This document shows positions 27,727 through 38,643 of a stretch of DNA of 64,000 bases, piece after piece. Each line of letters starts with the position of its first letter. The stretch's first letter is position 1. The translations under genes and the position numbers were made by a program. Source of the stretch: Caldilineaceae bacterium (GTDB taxonomy: Bacteria > Chloroflexota > Anaerolineae > Caldilineales > Caldilineaceae); assembly GCA_020433455.1 (NCBI GenBank), contig JAGRCP010000091.1, positions 1 through 64,000 on the forward strand, given 5' to 3'. The notes beneath the pieces were generated by a model. It did not search any database and was not told the origin of the DNA. It saw only the letters and a list, made by a program, of their open reading frames with translations.

Positions 27727-30700
27727 ATGACAAACACGCAAACTAAACTCGGGGCCTGGTGCACGGGCCTGATCGAAGCCGCGTGGCTGGCCGCGCTCAC
27801 CCTGGCGCCCCTCTTCTTTAACGTCTATTCCAGCCGCGTCTTCGAGCCCGACAAGATTACGCTTATCCGGACTGCGGCTTTGGTTACGCTGGTCGCATGG
27901 AGCATACGCTGGGTGGATAGCGGCCGCCTCTGGCTGCCCGTATCGGACAATCCAGCCGTTTCCGCGTCCTGGCGTAAGACGCCCTTTCTCCTCCCCATGG
28001 GCCTGCTGGTGATTGCCTACCTTGTCAGCACACTTTTCAGCGTGGCGCCTTTTGTAAGCTGGTTCGGCTCATACCAGCGCCTCCAGGGTACGTATACATT
28101 TCTCGCCTACGTCACGATTGCATTGGCCGTCATGGCTCATCTGCGCCATGACGAGCAGATTCGTCGCTTACGCCATGTCATTATCATCACCAGCCTGCCC
28201 ATTGCCATTTACGGCATGTTGCAGCACATGGGGCTGGACCCGCTGCCTTGGGGCGGCGACGTGCAGACGCGGATTGCTTCGACCGCCGGGAATGCGATCT
28301 TCCTGGCCGCTTACCTGCTGATGGCCTTCTTCTTCACGTTGGAGCGGGTATTCAGCAGTTTCGCTCACCTGTTGCGCAGCGATAAAAAAGAGGATGGCGA
28401 GCCCGACAGCGCCAACATCGAAAGCCAGGATATCCCCACCGCGCTGGCAGGCGGCGCGTATCTCTTCATTCTGATGGTTCAGTTATTGGCTATTTTTTGG
28501 ACCCAAAGCCGCGGTCCGGTATTGGGCCTGCTGGCTGGGCTCTATCTCTTCGTGCTCCTGCTTTTCAGCGCGCTGCGGCCGCGAGGGTATCGCATTTTTA
28601 CGTCGGCCTGGGTAGGGACAGGACTGTTGGGCGTCGTCATGCTCTTTCTGCTCAACACCACAACATTATTCAGCGGCGTTCATTCGATTGACTCGCTGGC
28701 GCGGCTCAGCACCCTGCTGGATCTGGAGAGCAACACGGCGCAAGTGCGCATCAACATCTGGCAAGGCGCGGCCGATATGGTGGCGCCCCATCCGCCCCTG
28801 GTGCAACCCGACGGAACCACGGATCGCCTCAACCCTATTCGCCCGCTGGTAGGCTATGGCCCGGAGACCATGTGGGTGGCCTACAATCCTTTCTACCCCG
28901 TAACGCTGGGCCATTATGAATCGCGTAACGCCAGCCCGGATCGGTCCCACAATGAGACCTGGGATGCGCTGATCATCACCGGGCTGTTGGGCTTCCTGGC
29001 TTACATGTGGCTTTTTATCGCCATCTTCTACTGGTCCCTGCGCTGGTTGGGGTTATTGGTCAACCGGCGGGATCAGATTCTTTTCGGCGCGCTATTGGGG
29101 CTTTCCAGCCTGGCGTTTGTTATCAGCTTTTACTATTTCGACAATAGCTGGCGCTATCTGGGCGTGGCGCTGCCCGCGGGGTTAATTTTGGGGCTGGCCG
29201 TTTACATTACTATGGCCGCATTCCTGCATGAAGACGATCCGGAAACCCGACGCGATTTTCCCCGTCAAATTCTGCTGATTACCCTCTTGGTAACCATGGT
29301 GGCCCACTTTGTGGAGATCCACTTCGGCATTGCCATTGCCGCCACCCGCACCTACTTTTGGGTGATGACCGGCCTTCTGCTGGTTACGGGCATGGGCTGG
29401 GTGCAGCCGGAAGCCTACGCGGTTATCGATGATCCGGCTGAAGAAGCCGCCGCATCAAGCACGGAGAGTAAGAGCCGGCGCCGGACGCAGCAGAAGCGAC
29501 GTCCGCGCCAGGCTCTGCCCGTTACTTCTTCCACGGTCATGACGGACCTGCTCATTTTTCTCACCCTTACTTTTACCTTTACCACCAACAGTGCGGGCCT
29601 GGAAAATCCCTTCGCCATTCTGCGCAACAGCGTATTCAATACCGATTTGCTGGCGCGGCCGGCCATCTTCCTGCTTCTGATCTTCACCTGGCTGGTAGCC
29701 GTCACCGTAGGGATGACTACCGAGTCCCTGCGCCATCGCTACCTGCCCCAATGGAGCTGGTGGCTCAAGGGATATCTTGTCCACGGCTTGATTGTGTGGG
29801 GCGGCTGGCTGATCTACGGCCTGATGCAGTCCCGACGGCTTATTCCCGGCCTGGCGGGGACGGGGCTGGATGAACAGCTCAATTTTCTCGCCGGGCACTT
29901 CGCCCTTTTCACCTGGCTGGTAATTTTGTGGACGCTGGCGGCCGCAACCGTTTATAGCCGGCCGATTCTGCGCAGCCGTGCCGTCGCGGCGATTCGGCTA
30001 TTGCCCAGCCTGGCCGCCGGCGTCGCGGCAGCCGCGCTAGCGCTCTTCCTCATTATTACCGTAAATATCGGCCTGGTGCGCGCCGACGTTATTTACAAAC
30101 AAGGTCAGCAATTCGACAGTCAGCGCAGTTGGGCCACCAGCATTGAACTCTATAAGCGCGCCCTGGCCTCACGCACCACCGAAGATCACTATATGCTCTT
30201 CCTGGGGCGTGCGCTGCTGGAACGGGCCAAGGAGGTCGAACCGAGCAATACGTCGCTGCTGGGTGAGGCGCCCACGCTGGACAGCGTGCTGGCGCTGGAT
30301 CAGACCGCCATTGCCCAACTAAGTCAGGAAGACCTCCTGCGTGCGGCTGAGGCAGTGCTGCTGCAAGCCCAACGCGTCAATCCGCTCAACACAGATCATA
30401 CGGCAAATCTGGCCCGGCTCTATCGCACCTGGTCCGATCTTACGGATAACGAAGCGGAAGCCGAGGCGATGCTGAACAAGAGTCTTGCCATGTACGCAAC
30501 CACCGTACAGCTTAGTCCCCATAACGTACGCCTGTGGAATGAAAATGCCAATGCGCACTTGGCGCGGGGCGAGCGGGATGTGGCGGAAACCATCTATACC
30601 GAAAATTTGCAGCGGGACGATCTCTACGACGAAACCTATGTGCTGTTGGCCGATATGTACAGCCGCCGGGGAGATGATCAGGCCGCCATCGACCTACTGG

Positions 30701-31353
30701 AGACAGGCGTCGAAAAGCTGTCGGCCAGTCCGGCCCGGCGTGTTCACCCCTCATTGCAGATGTACAGCTACTTGAGCGTCGCGTATGCAAAAACCGGCCA
30801 GTTGGAAAAGGCTATCGCCGCCAATCAAGAGATTTTGCAGCGTGACCCCAACAACCTGGTTGCGCTGCGCAATACGGCCATTATTTATCGGGACCTGGGA
30901 GATGAGACGGGCGACGCCGCGGCCTATGTCAAGGGAATTGAGGCCGTTAACCAGGGCCTTGCCGTGGCCGGGCGGGGAACCGACCTGCGCGATCTCCATC
31001 AGGTAGCCGTCGAGTTGAATCAACGCCTGGGCGACAATGAGGCGCTGATACAGCATTACCAGGCTCTCTACGATCTCACCGGAGACGCTAACGCATTGCG
31101 CAATCTCTACAACACCGCGCTTAAGACAGAGGACTGGACAACGGCCGTGGGCGCACTGACCGAGCTGGTTGCGCTGGAGCCGGACGATTATCATCATCCT
31201 CTGGCCCTGGCCCAGATTCTTTACCAGACCGGTGATGCAGCAGGCGCGCTGCCCTACGCCGAGCAGGCTTTGGCCCTCGCGCCTGCTGAAGAGCAGGCTG
31301 CGATCACTGAACTCGTCGCATTGCTGCAAAGCGATGCGGACGCAACGGACTGA
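27727..31353 (+). CDS. O-antigen ligase/polymerase-like membrane protein with C-terminal TPRs
   Basis: A 1208-residue fusion. The first 780 or so residues carry about sixteen hydrophobic helices with the Wzy/WaaL-type core (for example [18 protein letters not shown]-like loop, an RGPVLGL segment, YGPETM and the RSHNETWD loop), so it probably polymerises or ligates oligosaccharide units in the membrane. Residues of about 790-1200 form tetratricopeptide repeats, probably in the extracytoplasmic space, with helix pairs such as [19 protein letters not shown]-fused polymerases are common in bacteria without LPS. It overlaps nothing and is followed after 5 bases by the WecA-type gene. The substrate is inferred from the cluster. 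Confidence 0.85.
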   Translation: MTNTQTKLGAWCTGLIEAAWLAALTLAPLFFNVYSSRVFEPDKITLIRTAALVTLVAWSIRWVDSGRLWLPVSDNPAVSASWRKTPFLLPMGLLVIAYLVSTLFSVAPFVSWFGSYQRLQGTYTFLAYVTIALAVMAHLRHDEQIRRLRHVIIITSLPIAIYGMLQHMGLDPLPWGGDVQTRIASTAGNAIFLAAYLLMAFFFTLERVFSSFAHLLRSDKKEDGEPDSANIESQDIPTALAGGAYLFILMVQLLAIFWTQSRGPVLGLLAGLYLFVLLLFSALRPRGYRIFTSAWVGTGLLGVVMLFLLNTTTLFSGVHSIDSLARLSTLLDLESNTAQVRINIWQGAADMVAPHPPLVQPDGTTDRLNPIRPLVGYGPETMWVAYNPFYPVTLGHYESRNASPDRSHNETWDALIITGLLGFLAYMWLFIAIFYWSLRWLGLLVNRRDQILFGALLGLSSLAFVISFYYFDNSWRYLGVALPAGLILGLAVYITMAAFLHEDDPETRRDFPRQILLITLLVTMVAHFVEIHFGIAIAATRTYFWVMTGLLLVTGMGWVQPEAYAVIDDPAEEAAASSTESKSRRRTQQKRRPRQALPVTSSTVMTDLLIFLTLTFTFTTNSAGLENPFAILRNSVFNTDLLARPAIFLLLIFTWLVAVTVGMTTESLRHRYLPQWSWWLKGYLVHGLIVWGGWLIYGLMQSRRLIPGLAGTGLDEQLNFLAGHFALFTWLVILWTLAAATVYSRPILRSRAVAAIRLLPSLAAGVAAAALALFLIITVNIGLVRADVIYKQGQQFDSQRSWATSIELYKRALASRTTEDHYMLFLGRALLERAKEVEPSNTSLLGEAPTLDSVLALDQTAIAQLSQEDLLRAAEAVLLQAQRVNPLNTDHTANLARLYRTWSDLTDNEAEAEAMLNKSLAMYATTVQLSPHNVRLWNENANAHLARGERDVAETIYTENLQRDDLYDETYVLLADMYSRRGDDQAAIDLLETGVEKLSASPARRVHPSLQMYSYLSVAYAKTGQLEKAIAANQEILQRDPNNLVALRNTAIIYRDLGDETGDAAAYVKGIEAVNQGLAVAGRGTDLRDLHQVAVELNQRLGDNEALIQHYQALYDLTGDANALRNLYNTALKTEDWTTAVGALTELVALEPDDYHHPLALAQILYQTGDAAGALPYAEQALALAPAEEQAAITELVALLQSDADATD

Positions 31354-31358
31354 ACATC

Positions 31359-32360
31359 ATGAACTATGTACTCATGGGGACGGTTGCCCTGCTCCTCGCC
31401 GTCGGCGGCACTCCTCTGATTCGGCGGCTGGCGCTCCAAACCGGCGTAATCGACATGCCCGCCGCGCGTAAGCTACACGGCAGTCCCGTGCCGTTGCTGG
31501 GCGGTGCAGCCATCTATCTGGCCTTTATTGTCGCCCTGATTTTCTTTGGCGACCGCGCCTACATCAATGAAGTTGTGGGCATCTTCGTCGGTGCGAGCCT
31601 CATGAGCCTTATGGGGCTGTGGGACGACGCCTGGGGCCTGGGGAGCTATGTCAAGCTGGCCGGTCAGGTCGTGGCCGCGGCCGTCCTGATCTACAGCGGC
31701 GTGCGGGTTCAGCTTTTCGGCAACTGGCTGGATGTGGCCCTGACCTTCTTTTGGGTTGTCGCCATTACCAACGCCTTTAACCTGCTGGACAATATGGACG
31801 GCCTGTCGGGGGGCATCGCCATGATCGCGGCTGTCTTTTTTACGCTGTTGGCCGCGCTGAGCGATCAGTATCTGGTCGGTGCGCTGGCGGCTACCCTGGC
31901 GGGGGCCTGCGCAGGCTTCCTCTTCTACAACTGGAATCCCGCGCGTATTTTCATGGGCGACGCCGGCAGTCTTTTTCTGGGTTTTTTGCTGGCGGCCGTG
32001 GGCATCAAGCTGCGCTTTCCCAGCAGCAGCAACACCATCACCTGGATGATTCCCGTGCTGGTGCTGATTCTGCCCATCTTCGACACGACGCTGGTCTTCA
32101 TCAGCCGCCTGCGCCGGGGCAAAAATCCCCTCACGACGCCGGGCAAGGATCACGTGAGCCATCGCCTGGCTCAAATGACCGGCAGCCGACGCGAGGCGGT
32201 GCTCATCTGCTATCTCATTGCCTGCGCCGGAGGAATCGCCGCCGTCTTTTTGACCCAGGCCACGCCGCTGGAGGCAGCCCTGCTGGGCGGCGTTATTGCC
32301 CTCGTCACGATCTTCGCCGTCTGGTGGCTGGAGACCCATTACCCGGGCAAGACGCAATGA
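31359..32360 (+). CDS. Undecaprenyl-phosphate sugar-1-phosphate transferase (WecA/MraY family)
   Basis: A 333-residue polytopic enzyme. The WecA/MraY signature is complete: [18 protein letters not shown] in the first cytosolic loop, [20 protein letters not shown] and [15 protein letters not shown] (metal-binding Asp cluster), and HVSHRLAQ near the C-terminus. It transfers a HexNAc-1-phosphate to undecaprenyl phosphate, the initiating step of polysaccharide or teichoic-like glycan synthesis. Its placement just downstream of the polymerase closes the polysaccharide cluster. Confidence 0.93.
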   Translation: MNYVLMGTVALLLAVGGTPLIRRLALQTGVIDMPAARKLHGSPVPLLGGAAIYLAFIVALIFFGDRAYINEVVGIFVGASLMSLMGLWDDAWGLGSYVKLAGQVVAAAVLIYSGVRVQLFGNWLDVALTFFWVVAITNAFNLLDNMDGLSGGIAMIAAVFFTLLAALSDQYLVGALAATLAGACAGFLFYNWNPARIFMGDAGSLFLGFLLAAVGIKLRFPSSSNTITWMIPVLVLILPIFDTTLVFISRLRRGKNPLTTPGKDHVSHRLAQMTGSRREAVLICYLIACAGGIAAVFLTQATPLEAALLGGVIALVTIFAVWWLETHYPGKTQ

Positions 32361-32472
32361 CCACGCGGCCGAGAAACGATTCTCCCCCTTCTATGCTACA
32401 CTATTTGTAAAATGAGTTTCCCCACAATTTTCCCAGCCTGATTGCTACAAACTCCTTGAGGGAGGAACAATT

Positions 32473-33864
32473 TTGAAACGCTATGCAACTTCTCTGAAAA
32501 ATCTGGCCGACCGGACAGGCATCATGAGTCGTCTTGGACTCTTTGTCGGCCTTGCGCTCCTGTTGGCCGCCTGCGGCGGAGTGCAGCCCAGCGACAGCCC
32601 GGCCCCCGGCACGACGGATACAGCAGCGGATGCGGCGACCCCCATTCCCGCGGAGGAAAACGACAGCGGCGACGTGATCGAAATCGCACCCGCTGATAAC
32701 GCCGGCGAACTGCCGGCAGGCGATCGTCCCCTGGCTACGCTGGAGCCCGAAGCGCGCAACGGATATTTTACCGAGGCGCCGGACCTGACCATCGATCCCG
32801 CGGCCAACTACTATGCGACCATTGCCACGGAAAAGGGCGATATCGTCGTGCAGCTTTTCGCCGATCGTGCGCCGGTTACGGTTAACAACTTTGTCTTTCT
32901 GGCCAATCAGGGCTTTTACGACAACACGACCTTCCATCGGGTTCTGGACGGCTTCATGGCCCAGGCCGGCGATCCCACGGGGACGGGCACGGGCGGACCG
33001 GGCTATCAATTTCAGGATGAGTTTACGCCGGGCCTGACGTTTGATCGGCCCGGATTGCTGGCCATGGCCAATGGCGGGCCGAGCACCAACGGCAGTCAGT
33101 TTTTCATTACCTTTGCGCCGACCGAATGGCTCGACGGCTATCACACCATCTTCGGCGAAGTAATTTCCGGCAACGAAGTGCTGGCGCAACTGACCCGCCG
33201 GGACCCCACTCAGAATCCGACGGAGCCGGGCGACGTCATCACATCCATCATCATCGAAACCCGGCCGGAAAGCGTCCTGCCCACGCCCACGCCCCTGCCG
33301 CCCACGCCGACGCCCTATGCGCCCACCAGCCTGGAAGGCGACCGTCCTCTAGCCGAATTGGCGCCGGAAGAACGCAACGCTTATTTCAACGCGCCGCCCG
33401 AAATGGTCATCGATGCGGCAGCCGACTATCGCGCAATCCTCACGACCAGCAAGGGTGATATTGAGTTGACGCTCAACGCGGAAGAGGCGCCGATTGCCGT
33501 CAATAACTTTGTCGTTCTGGTCAACCTGGGCTTCTATGACGGATTGTCCATCACGGCCATCCCCGATCAGGCGCTGGTCTTTGGATCGCTCACCGAGGAT
33601 CAGGCCTCTGACGTGGGCTATACTTTTGCGCCGGAAACCGGCTTTGAACCGGCCCGGGGCTCGCTGGCGTACGTGGTGCTTCAGCCCATGCCCAACGAAC
33701 CGCCGGTGAGCAGCGGCAGTCAGCTACTCATCGCTCTCACCGATCCGCCCGTAGAGACGGCTCAATTCTACAGCTTCTTCGGAACGGTCACCGACGGGGA
33801 CGATGTGCTGGACGAACTCACGTCTGACGACATCATCGAATCTGTGACGATTGTCGAGGAGTAG
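32473..33864 (+). CDS. Cyclophilin-type peptidylprolyl isomerase lipoprotein with a second degenerate domain
   Basis: A 463-residue lipoprotein. A signal peptide ends in the lipobox LLAAC (Cys34). TTG 32473 is chosen because GGGAGG lies 8 bases upstream. Domain 1 (about residues 115-262) is a working cyclophilin: [14 protein letters not shown] and GSQFFITF are present. A Pro/Thr-rich linker ([11 protein letters not shown]) leads to domain 2 (about 310-463), which keeps the [20 protein letters not shown] strand pattern split by a turn but lacks the FHRV/FMxQ catalytic motif. The second copy is probably structural. It likely assists folding of exported proteins in the envelope. Confidence 0.92.
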   Translation: MKRYATSLKNLADRTGIMSRLGLFVGLALLLAACGGVQPSDSPAPGTTDTAADAATPIPAEENDSGDVIEIAPADNAGELPAGDRPLATLEPEARNGYFTEAPDLTIDPAANYYATIATEKGDIVVQLFADRAPVTVNNFVFLANQGFYDNTTFHRVLDGFMAQAGDPTGTGTGGPGYQFQDEFTPGLTFDRPGLLAMANGGPSTNGSQFFITFAPTEWLDGYHTIFGEVISGNEVLAQLTRRDPTQNPTEPGDVITSIIIETRPESVLPTPTPLPPTPTPYAPTSLEGDRPLAELAPEERNAYFNAPPEMVIDAAADYRAILTTSKGDIELTLNAEEAPIAVNNFVVLVNLGFYDGLSITAIPDQALVFGSLTEDQASDVGYTFAPETGFEPARGSLAYVVLQPMPNEPPVSSGSQLLIALTDPPVETAQFYSFFGTVTDGDDVLDELTSDDIIESVTIVEE

Positions 33865-33874
33865 CCTGCACAGC

Positions 33875-34504
33875 ATGAATCATCCGAATCCTAAAGTCGA
33901 TCCCTACTTTATCGAAGGCTGCGGACGCTGCGCCCTGGTAGGCACGCCCGAATGTAAAGTGCATACATGGGAAGAGGAATTGGCCCACCTCAGGCGGATT
34001 TGCCTGGATTCCGACCTGACCGAGGAACTGAAATGGAGTCAGCCTTGCTACACGGTTGGAGGCCGCAATCTTATAATGATCGCGGCCTTCAAGGACAACT
34101 GCGTTCTTAGTTTCTTTAAGGGCGCCTTGTTAAAAGATCCCCACGGCATTTTGGAAAAGCCGGGCGGGAATAGCCGGGCAGGGCGAGTGGTTCGCTTTAC
34201 GGATGTGGCACAGGTGCTGGAACAGGAACCCATCCTGAAAGCTTACATTGAAGAGAGCATCGCGGCGGAAAAAGCCGGTTTGGAAGTGGTTGCGGAAGAC
34301 GACGAACTTGTCCTTCCCGAGGAGCTAGAGGAAAAGTTCGCCGAGGATCCCGATTTCATGGCTGCGTTTGAGGCCCTGACGCCGGGGCGACAACGAGGCT
34401 ACGCAATCTATTTCTCTTCCGCTAAACAGTCCAAAACCCGGACCGCCAGAATCGAAAAGCATATGCCCAGGATTTTTGAAGGCCTGGGCATGCACGATCG
34501 ATAG
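33875..34504 (+). CDS. YdeI/OmdA-associated family protein
   Basis: A 209-residue cytosolic protein. The N-terminal DUF1801-like segment contains ELKWSQPCYTVGGRNLIMI and CVLSFFKGALLKDP, which match the DUF1801/YdeI alpha-beta fold. The C-terminal EALTPGRQRGYAIYFSSAKQSKTR is the conserved end of YdeI-like proteins. The function is not known with confidence; E. coli relatives are linked to peptide resistance. A longer frame from 33851 overlaps the stop of the cyclophilin gene; ATG 33875 better matches the family start. Confidence 0.85.
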   Translation: MNHPNPKVDPYFIEGCGRCALVGTPECKVHTWEEELAHLRRICLDSDLTEELKWSQPCYTVGGRNLIMIAAFKDNCVLSFFKGALLKDPHGILEKPGGNSRAGRVVRFTDVAQVLEQEPILKAYIEESIAAEKAGLEVVAEDDELVLPEELEEKFAEDPDFMAAFEALTPGRQRGYAIYFSSAKQSKTRTARIEKHMPRIFEGLGMHDR

Positions 34505-34579
34505 AAGCGCTCTTTTCCGCTCTCGCCCCGGCTATGCCCACCCCGGCGTAAACGTCGGCAACGCCGAGAAAGGAAAATT

Positions 34580-35518
34580 ATGAGCGCTTCACCTTCCCGG
34601 ACCCAGTCCCCATCCGCAACCGATTACGGACACGACCTTCTCTTCGGGACATTTACGACGCCGGTGGCTCACCCGCCCATGCAGGCCGTGGAGATGGCCA
34701 TGGCCGCGGATCGGGCCGGTCTCGACATGGTAACTTTCCAGGATCATCCGTATCAACCTGCGTTCTATGATACCTGGACCCTTTTGTCGTACATAGCGGC
34801 GCGCACGGAGCGGGTTCGGCTCGGCACGAATGTCCTCAATTTGCCCTTGCGGCAGCCGGCGGTAATCGCGCGCAGCGCTGCCGGTCTGGATATTCTGACC
34901 GGCGGTCGTGTCGAGTTAGGTCTCGGGGCGGGCGCATTTTGGGATGCCATTGTCGCAATGGGCGGACGACGGCTGAAGCCCGGCGATTCGATTACCGCGC
35001 TGGAAGAAGCCATCGCGATCATAAGCGAAATTTGGGACACGGAAAAAAGTGGCGGCGTGCGCGTTGACGGACAGTTTTATCAGGTAAAGGGCGCCAAACG
35101 CGGCCCGGCGCCCGCGCACAAGATCGGAATTCACATCGGCGCATACAAGCCGCGGATGCTCAACCTCACCGGTCGCCTTGGCGACGGTTGGCTGCCCAGC
35201 CTCAGTTACCTGTCGGAGGGCATGCCCGCGCTGACGGAGATGAACCGCCTCATCGACGAAGGCGCCGTTTCCGTCGGGCGCGCGCCTGCCGCCGTGCGAC
35301 GTTTTTTGAATATTTCCGGCCGCTTTATGAATGCGGGAGAGTCATTCCTCAATGGTCCGCCCCGGCAGTGGGCGGAAGACCTGGCGGGGCTCACCTTGAA
35401 TTATGGGATTTCCGGCTTCATTCTCGCGGCTGATGACCGGACCACAATCGAGATCTTCGCGGGGGAAGTTGCTCCGGCTACGCGTGAGCTTGTCGCCCGG
35501 GAGCGGGCCCGGTCGTAG
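34580..35518 (+). CDS. LLM-class (luciferase-like) flavin-dependent oxidoreductase
   Basis: A 312-residue bacterial-luciferase-like TIM barrel. The N-terminal LLFGTFTTPVAHPPM strand, the ERVRLGTNVLNLPLRQPAVIARSAAGLD segment (split by turns) and GRVELGLGAGAFWDA (flavin-phosphate site) are typical of F420- or FMN-dependent monooxygenases and reductases. The later GDGWLPSLSY is the conserved C-terminal loop. Cofactor and substrate are not decided. A clear AAAGGAAAA precedes ATG 34580. Confidence 0.9.
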   Translation: MSASPSRTQSPSATDYGHDLLFGTFTTPVAHPPMQAVEMAMAADRAGLDMVTFQDHPYQPAFYDTWTLLSYIAARTERVRLGTNVLNLPLRQPAVIARSAAGLDILTGGRVELGLGAGAFWDAIVAMGGRRLKPGDSITALEEAIAIISEIWDTEKSGGVRVDGQFYQVKGAKRGPAPAHKIGIHIGAYKPRMLNLTGRLGDGWLPSLSYLSEGMPALTEMNRLIDEGAVSVGRAPAAVRRFLNISGRFMNAGESFLNGPPRQWAEDLAGLTLNYGISGFILAADDRTTIEIFAGEVAPATRELVARERARS

Positions 35519-35572
35519 GTCCGGCAGGCGTTTGCCGGTCGGGACGCTTGCTGCCCAAGTCGGCGTCCCGGC

Positions 35573-38137
35573 TTATTTTGCTTCCTCTCGAATCCACATG
35601 CGCCGTCCGTCACTGCTGATGGTGATGCGCCCGGCCTGGTCGTTGCGCAGCACCAGGCGGCCGTCCAGCGTGGCGAGAACTTCCTGCGCCGGATGGCCAT
35701 AGTCATTATCCGCCCCCACCTGGATCACCGCTACCGCCGGATCAACCGCCTCCACAAATTCGGGACTCGTGGCGCTGCTGCTGCCGTGATGCCCTACTTT
35801 GAGCACCGCTGCTTGAACGGGTGCGTCCTGGGCCAGCCAGACATCCTCGCTGGGCAGGCCCGCATCCCCCGTGAGGAGTACGCTGAAGTCGCCGTAGACG
35901 AGCTTGGCCACCAGCGAATTCTCATTGTCAGCGTGTTCGTGCTCAAACCCGCCCGGCGGCGGCCACAATATCCATAGCCCTACGCCGTCGCCCAGATCGA
36001 TCCAGCCGTCCGCCTCCTGGGCGACAAGCTTTGCGCCTCCCCGCGCAACACGCTCGCGCCATATCTCCGCCGCGGGATCGGCGCGGCTGACCGGCGTGTC
36101 CAGCGCATAGGTGACGTTAAAGCGACCCGGAACGCTTGTCTGTCCGGCCATGTGGTCAGCGTCGGGATGGGTGAGAAGCAACACGTCAATGGTGCGGTCC
36201 CAGAATGGCAGGGTCGCCCCCAGTTCGCCCAGTAAGCGCTCCGGTTCCGCGCCGCCGTCAATTAGGAGTTGCCGCCCGGATGGTGTGGCGATGAGGATGC
36301 CGTCGCCCTGGCCGATGTCCAGAAAGTGGACGTGGAGACGACCGTCGGGCTGGGTCAGGGCCATGCGCCAGAGCAGGAGCGCAAGGACGGCCAGTACCCC
36401 TGCGGTCGCGGGGCCGGCCAGGCGGACAAGTGCGCCGGCGTGCAGGCGGCGCAGCAGGCTATGGCCGCCCTCGCTCAGTTGTCCCCGCCAGTGCATTCCG
36501 AAGATGACCGCATAGGTAAGGATCAGCGCGCCCAGGCCGTAGCTGCTCACGGCCAGACTCGCGCCGGGCAAGGCCGCGGTCCAGCGCACCATGGCCACGG
36601 TCCAGACCAGGCTGAACCACGGAATCCAGAGCAGGGGCTGGGCCAGCCAGTCCAGTCCGGCCGCGCCTGCCAGCACGCCGCCCGATCCCCAGAGCATGAT
36701 GTAGGGTTGAACCGGACTAATGAGGAGATTGGTCAGGAGGCTGACCACGCTCAGGCGGCCGAAGTAGTAAACGACCAGGGGCAGGGTCGTCACGTTGGCC
36801 GCAATGGTGACCAGCAGGCCGTCCTCTACCAGGCCCCGAGCCAGGCTCTGCGTGCGCACAGTGAGGGCCTGGGCGGATGCGCCGGATTCGGCCAGGAGAG
36901 GGCCGCCGAAACCGGGAACCAGGCGACCAAACCCCGCCGTGATGGCGGGTGAAAAGAGGATCAGCCCCGCCGTGGCCGCGCTAGAAAGCTGGAAGCCCAC
37001 ATCCCACAACGTCAGGGGATTCACCAGCGTCATGGCCCAGCAGGCCGCGGCCAGGCTCACCAGCGCGGTGCTGCTCCGGTTGAGCGCGAGGGCCGTCACG
37101 AAGAGTCCGCCCATGAGCGCGGCGCGCATAACCGCAGCGTCGCCGCCTACCAGCAGCGCATAGAGTCCGATGGCCGCGAGGGTGGGCAGGACCGCGCGTC
37201 GCCGCCCCAGCAGGCGGGCAGCCAGGGCCATGATCAGACCGGAGATGAGGGCCACGTTGGAGCCGGAAATCACGATTACGTGACTCGTACCGGTCAGGTT
37301 GAACTGGTCGTAGAGATCGTCGGGGATCGCGGCCTCGATGCCCAGCAGCATGCCGTTGGCCAGCGCGGCGTAAGGTTCGGGCAGCAGGCGATTGAGCGCA
37401 TTCTCGCCCCGGGCTCGGAATCCGTAAACGGCGCGCAAATAGGCCCGCCCTTGACGCGGCCCGGCCATAGGCGTGATCTGCGCGCTGTAGAGGAGGCTGT
37501 GGACGCCTTTGCGCGCCAGGTACTCCCGATAGGAAAAATCTTCAAAGACGGGCGGCGTGGTCAAACGGCCGCGTATGCGCAGAGGCTGGCCGTAGACGTA
37601 GCGCGCTTCTGCGCTTGTGGTCAGGCGCAGGACGCCGTCTATGACCTGGACCTGCCCCGCGCCGGTCAGCTTGGTGACGGTAACGTGGAAACGCTGGCGC
37701 GTGCCGTCCACCAGGGGGTAGCTGCTCACGTAGCCTTCCAGACGTACGTCAGGTGCGCTGTCATCAAAAGCCCGATCTGCAGGCAGATTGTAAAAAGCCA
37801 GGTCTGTTTCATCCCAGCAGGGCGTGAGGGGATTGGCGGCATAACGCAGCGCACCGCCAAGCGCGCAGAGCGCGAGCGCAGTCAGCAATCCCCGCGTCCA
37901 CAGCGTAGACGGCGGCGGACGAAAACCCGCGCTCTGGGGCCAACGCAGAGGCGATGCATCCGGTGAAGTCTGCCAACGGTTGATGAGCGACACAAAGGGC
38001 AAGAGGAGCAGTGGCCCCATCCACAACCAGGGAGGAAAACCGCAACTCATGAAGCCGGCGCTCCACGCAAGGCGACCGAGCGTGAGACCGGCAAAATAGG
38101 CCAGGGCGCAGTAGAGGAGGAACATGCGGGGGACCAT
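35573..38137 (-). CDS. comEC: ComEC/Rec2-type DNA-uptake channel
   Basis: About 854 residues from ATG 38137 (the frame continues open to 38380, but the added residues have low quality; the true start is unsure). An N-terminal membrane region and a DUF4131-like domain (ARYVYGQPLRIRGRL, YREYLARKGVHSL) are followed by the competence-domain helices with GTSHVIVISGSNVALISGL. A C-terminal metallo-beta-lactamase-like domain holds GQGDGILI, LLLTHPDADHMAG and LTGDAG. The protein forms the transmembrane channel that brings single-stranded DNA into the cell during transformation; the cytosolic domain may degrade the other strand. The window shows no comEA or pilus genes. Confidence 0.93.
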   Translation of the reverse strand: MVPRMFLLYCALAYFAGLTLGRLAWSAGFMSCGFPPWLWMGPLLLLPFVSLINRWQTSPDASPLRWPQSAGFRPPPSTLWTRGLLTALALCALGGALRYAANPLTPCWDETDLAFYNLPADRAFDDSAPDVRLEGYVSSYPLVDGTRQRFHVTVTKLTGAGQVQVIDGVLRLTTSAEARYVYGQPLRIRGRLTTPPVFEDFSYREYLARKGVHSLLYSAQITPMAGPRQGRAYLRAVYGFRARGENALNRLLPEPYAALANGMLLGIEAAIPDDLYDQFNLTGTSHVIVISGSNVALISGLIMALAARLLGRRRAVLPTLAAIGLYALLVGGDAAVMRAALMGGLFVTALALNRSSTALVSLAAACWAMTLVNPLTLWDVGFQLSSAATAGLILFSPAITAGFGRLVPGFGGPLLAESGASAQALTVRTQSLARGLVEDGLLVTIAANVTTLPLVVYYFGRLSVVSLLTNLLISPVQPYIMLWGSGGVLAGAAGLDWLAQPLLWIPWFSLVWTVAMVRWTAALPGASLAVSSYGLGALILTYAVIFGMHWRGQLSEGGHSLLRRLHAGALVRLAGPATAGVLAVLALLLWRMALTQPDGRLHVHFLDIGQGDGILIATPSGRQLLIDGGAEPERLLGELGATLPFWDRTIDVLLLTHPDADHMAGQTSVPGRFNVTYALDTPVSRADPAAEIWRERVARGGAKLVAQEADGWIDLGDGVGLWILWPPPGGFEHEHADNENSLVAKLVYGDFSVLLTGDAGLPSEDVWLAQDAPVQAAVLKVGHHGSSSATSPEFVEAVDPAVAVIQVGADNDYGHPAQEVLATLDGRLVLRNDQAGRITISSDGRRMWIREEAK

Positions 38138-38373
38138 GTCCTTTCGGTTAATCAATGCCGAATAAGAAAACGGAAAAACGCGGGAGCGGGCGGGCGGAGC
38201 AACGGCCGGCGGCAGATGCAGTCTCGCCTGCCCCTTGCCGCCAGTATAGCATGGGCGTTTTTCGGATTCAACCGTCATTTTCTGGGAGGGATGTATTTTG
38301 TGCCGGGGGAATGGAGTGGGGTTACGTGGCGGTGGAGCGGCGGGATGCGATGCTCCCTGCAATAGCTGCATAA

Positions 38374-38402
38374 TTCGCAAGCCGGAACAAATGTGCTACA
38401 AT
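38374..38402 (+). promoter_or_regulatory. Extended -10 promoter upstream of the nuclease-like/Tudor gene
   Basis: TTCGCA (38374-38379), a 17-base spacer and TGC-TACAAT (-10 at 38397-38402). The start codon is 242 bases downstream, so the leader carries both repeats. Confidence 0.45.
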
Positions 38403-38442
38403 TCCGTCGTGATCAGATTAGCGGCTTCCAGTTGCGGCCGGA

Positions 38443-38502
38443 GCCTGGGAGTGCCAAACCCCAGGCCGACAGTTACCCAGCTGGCGCTTGGCCATGCCAG
38501 GC
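38443..38502. repeat. Cloverleaf-type dispersed repeat, copy 2
   Basis: GCCTGGGAGTGCCAAACCCC... at the 5' half and CCCAGCTGGCGCTTGG...CCAGGC at the 3' half align with 15148-15202 (GGGAGCGCC-ACCCCAG-CCG and AGCTGG-GCTTGG-CCAGG). Outer stems GCCTGG/CCAGGC and GCCAA/TTGGC are intact. It is diverged but clearly related. Confidence 0.65.
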
Positions 38503-38556
38503 GTCGAATCTTATGTGGTTGACAAAGGCGAGGCCGTCCAGCAATTGAATTTTCAG

Positions 38557-38599
38557 TAGGGTGAGCTCCTTGCGGACGCCCGCAAGGGGCTTCACCCTA
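38557..38599. repeat. Perfect nested inverted repeat
   Basis: Outer TAGGGTGA (38557-38564) pairs with TCACCCTA (38592-38599), and inner CCTTGCGG (38568-38575) pairs with CCGCAAGG (38580-38587) around an ACGC loop. Both stems are exact. Confidence 0.75.
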
Positions 38600-38643
38600 C
38601 CACATGAAATCCCAAAGAACTACAGAGAGCAAAGAGTAAGTCT

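Larger units (their letters stand above)
38138..38643. other. 506-base gap: promoter, cloverleaf repeat and hairpin
   Basis: No credible gene. It contains a promoter for the downstream gene (38374-38402), a cloverleaf repeat homologous to the one at 15148 (38443-38502) and a perfect clover-type inverted repeat (38557-38599). The first 240 bases could be the 5' end of comEC if a longer start were used. Confidence 0.6.
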
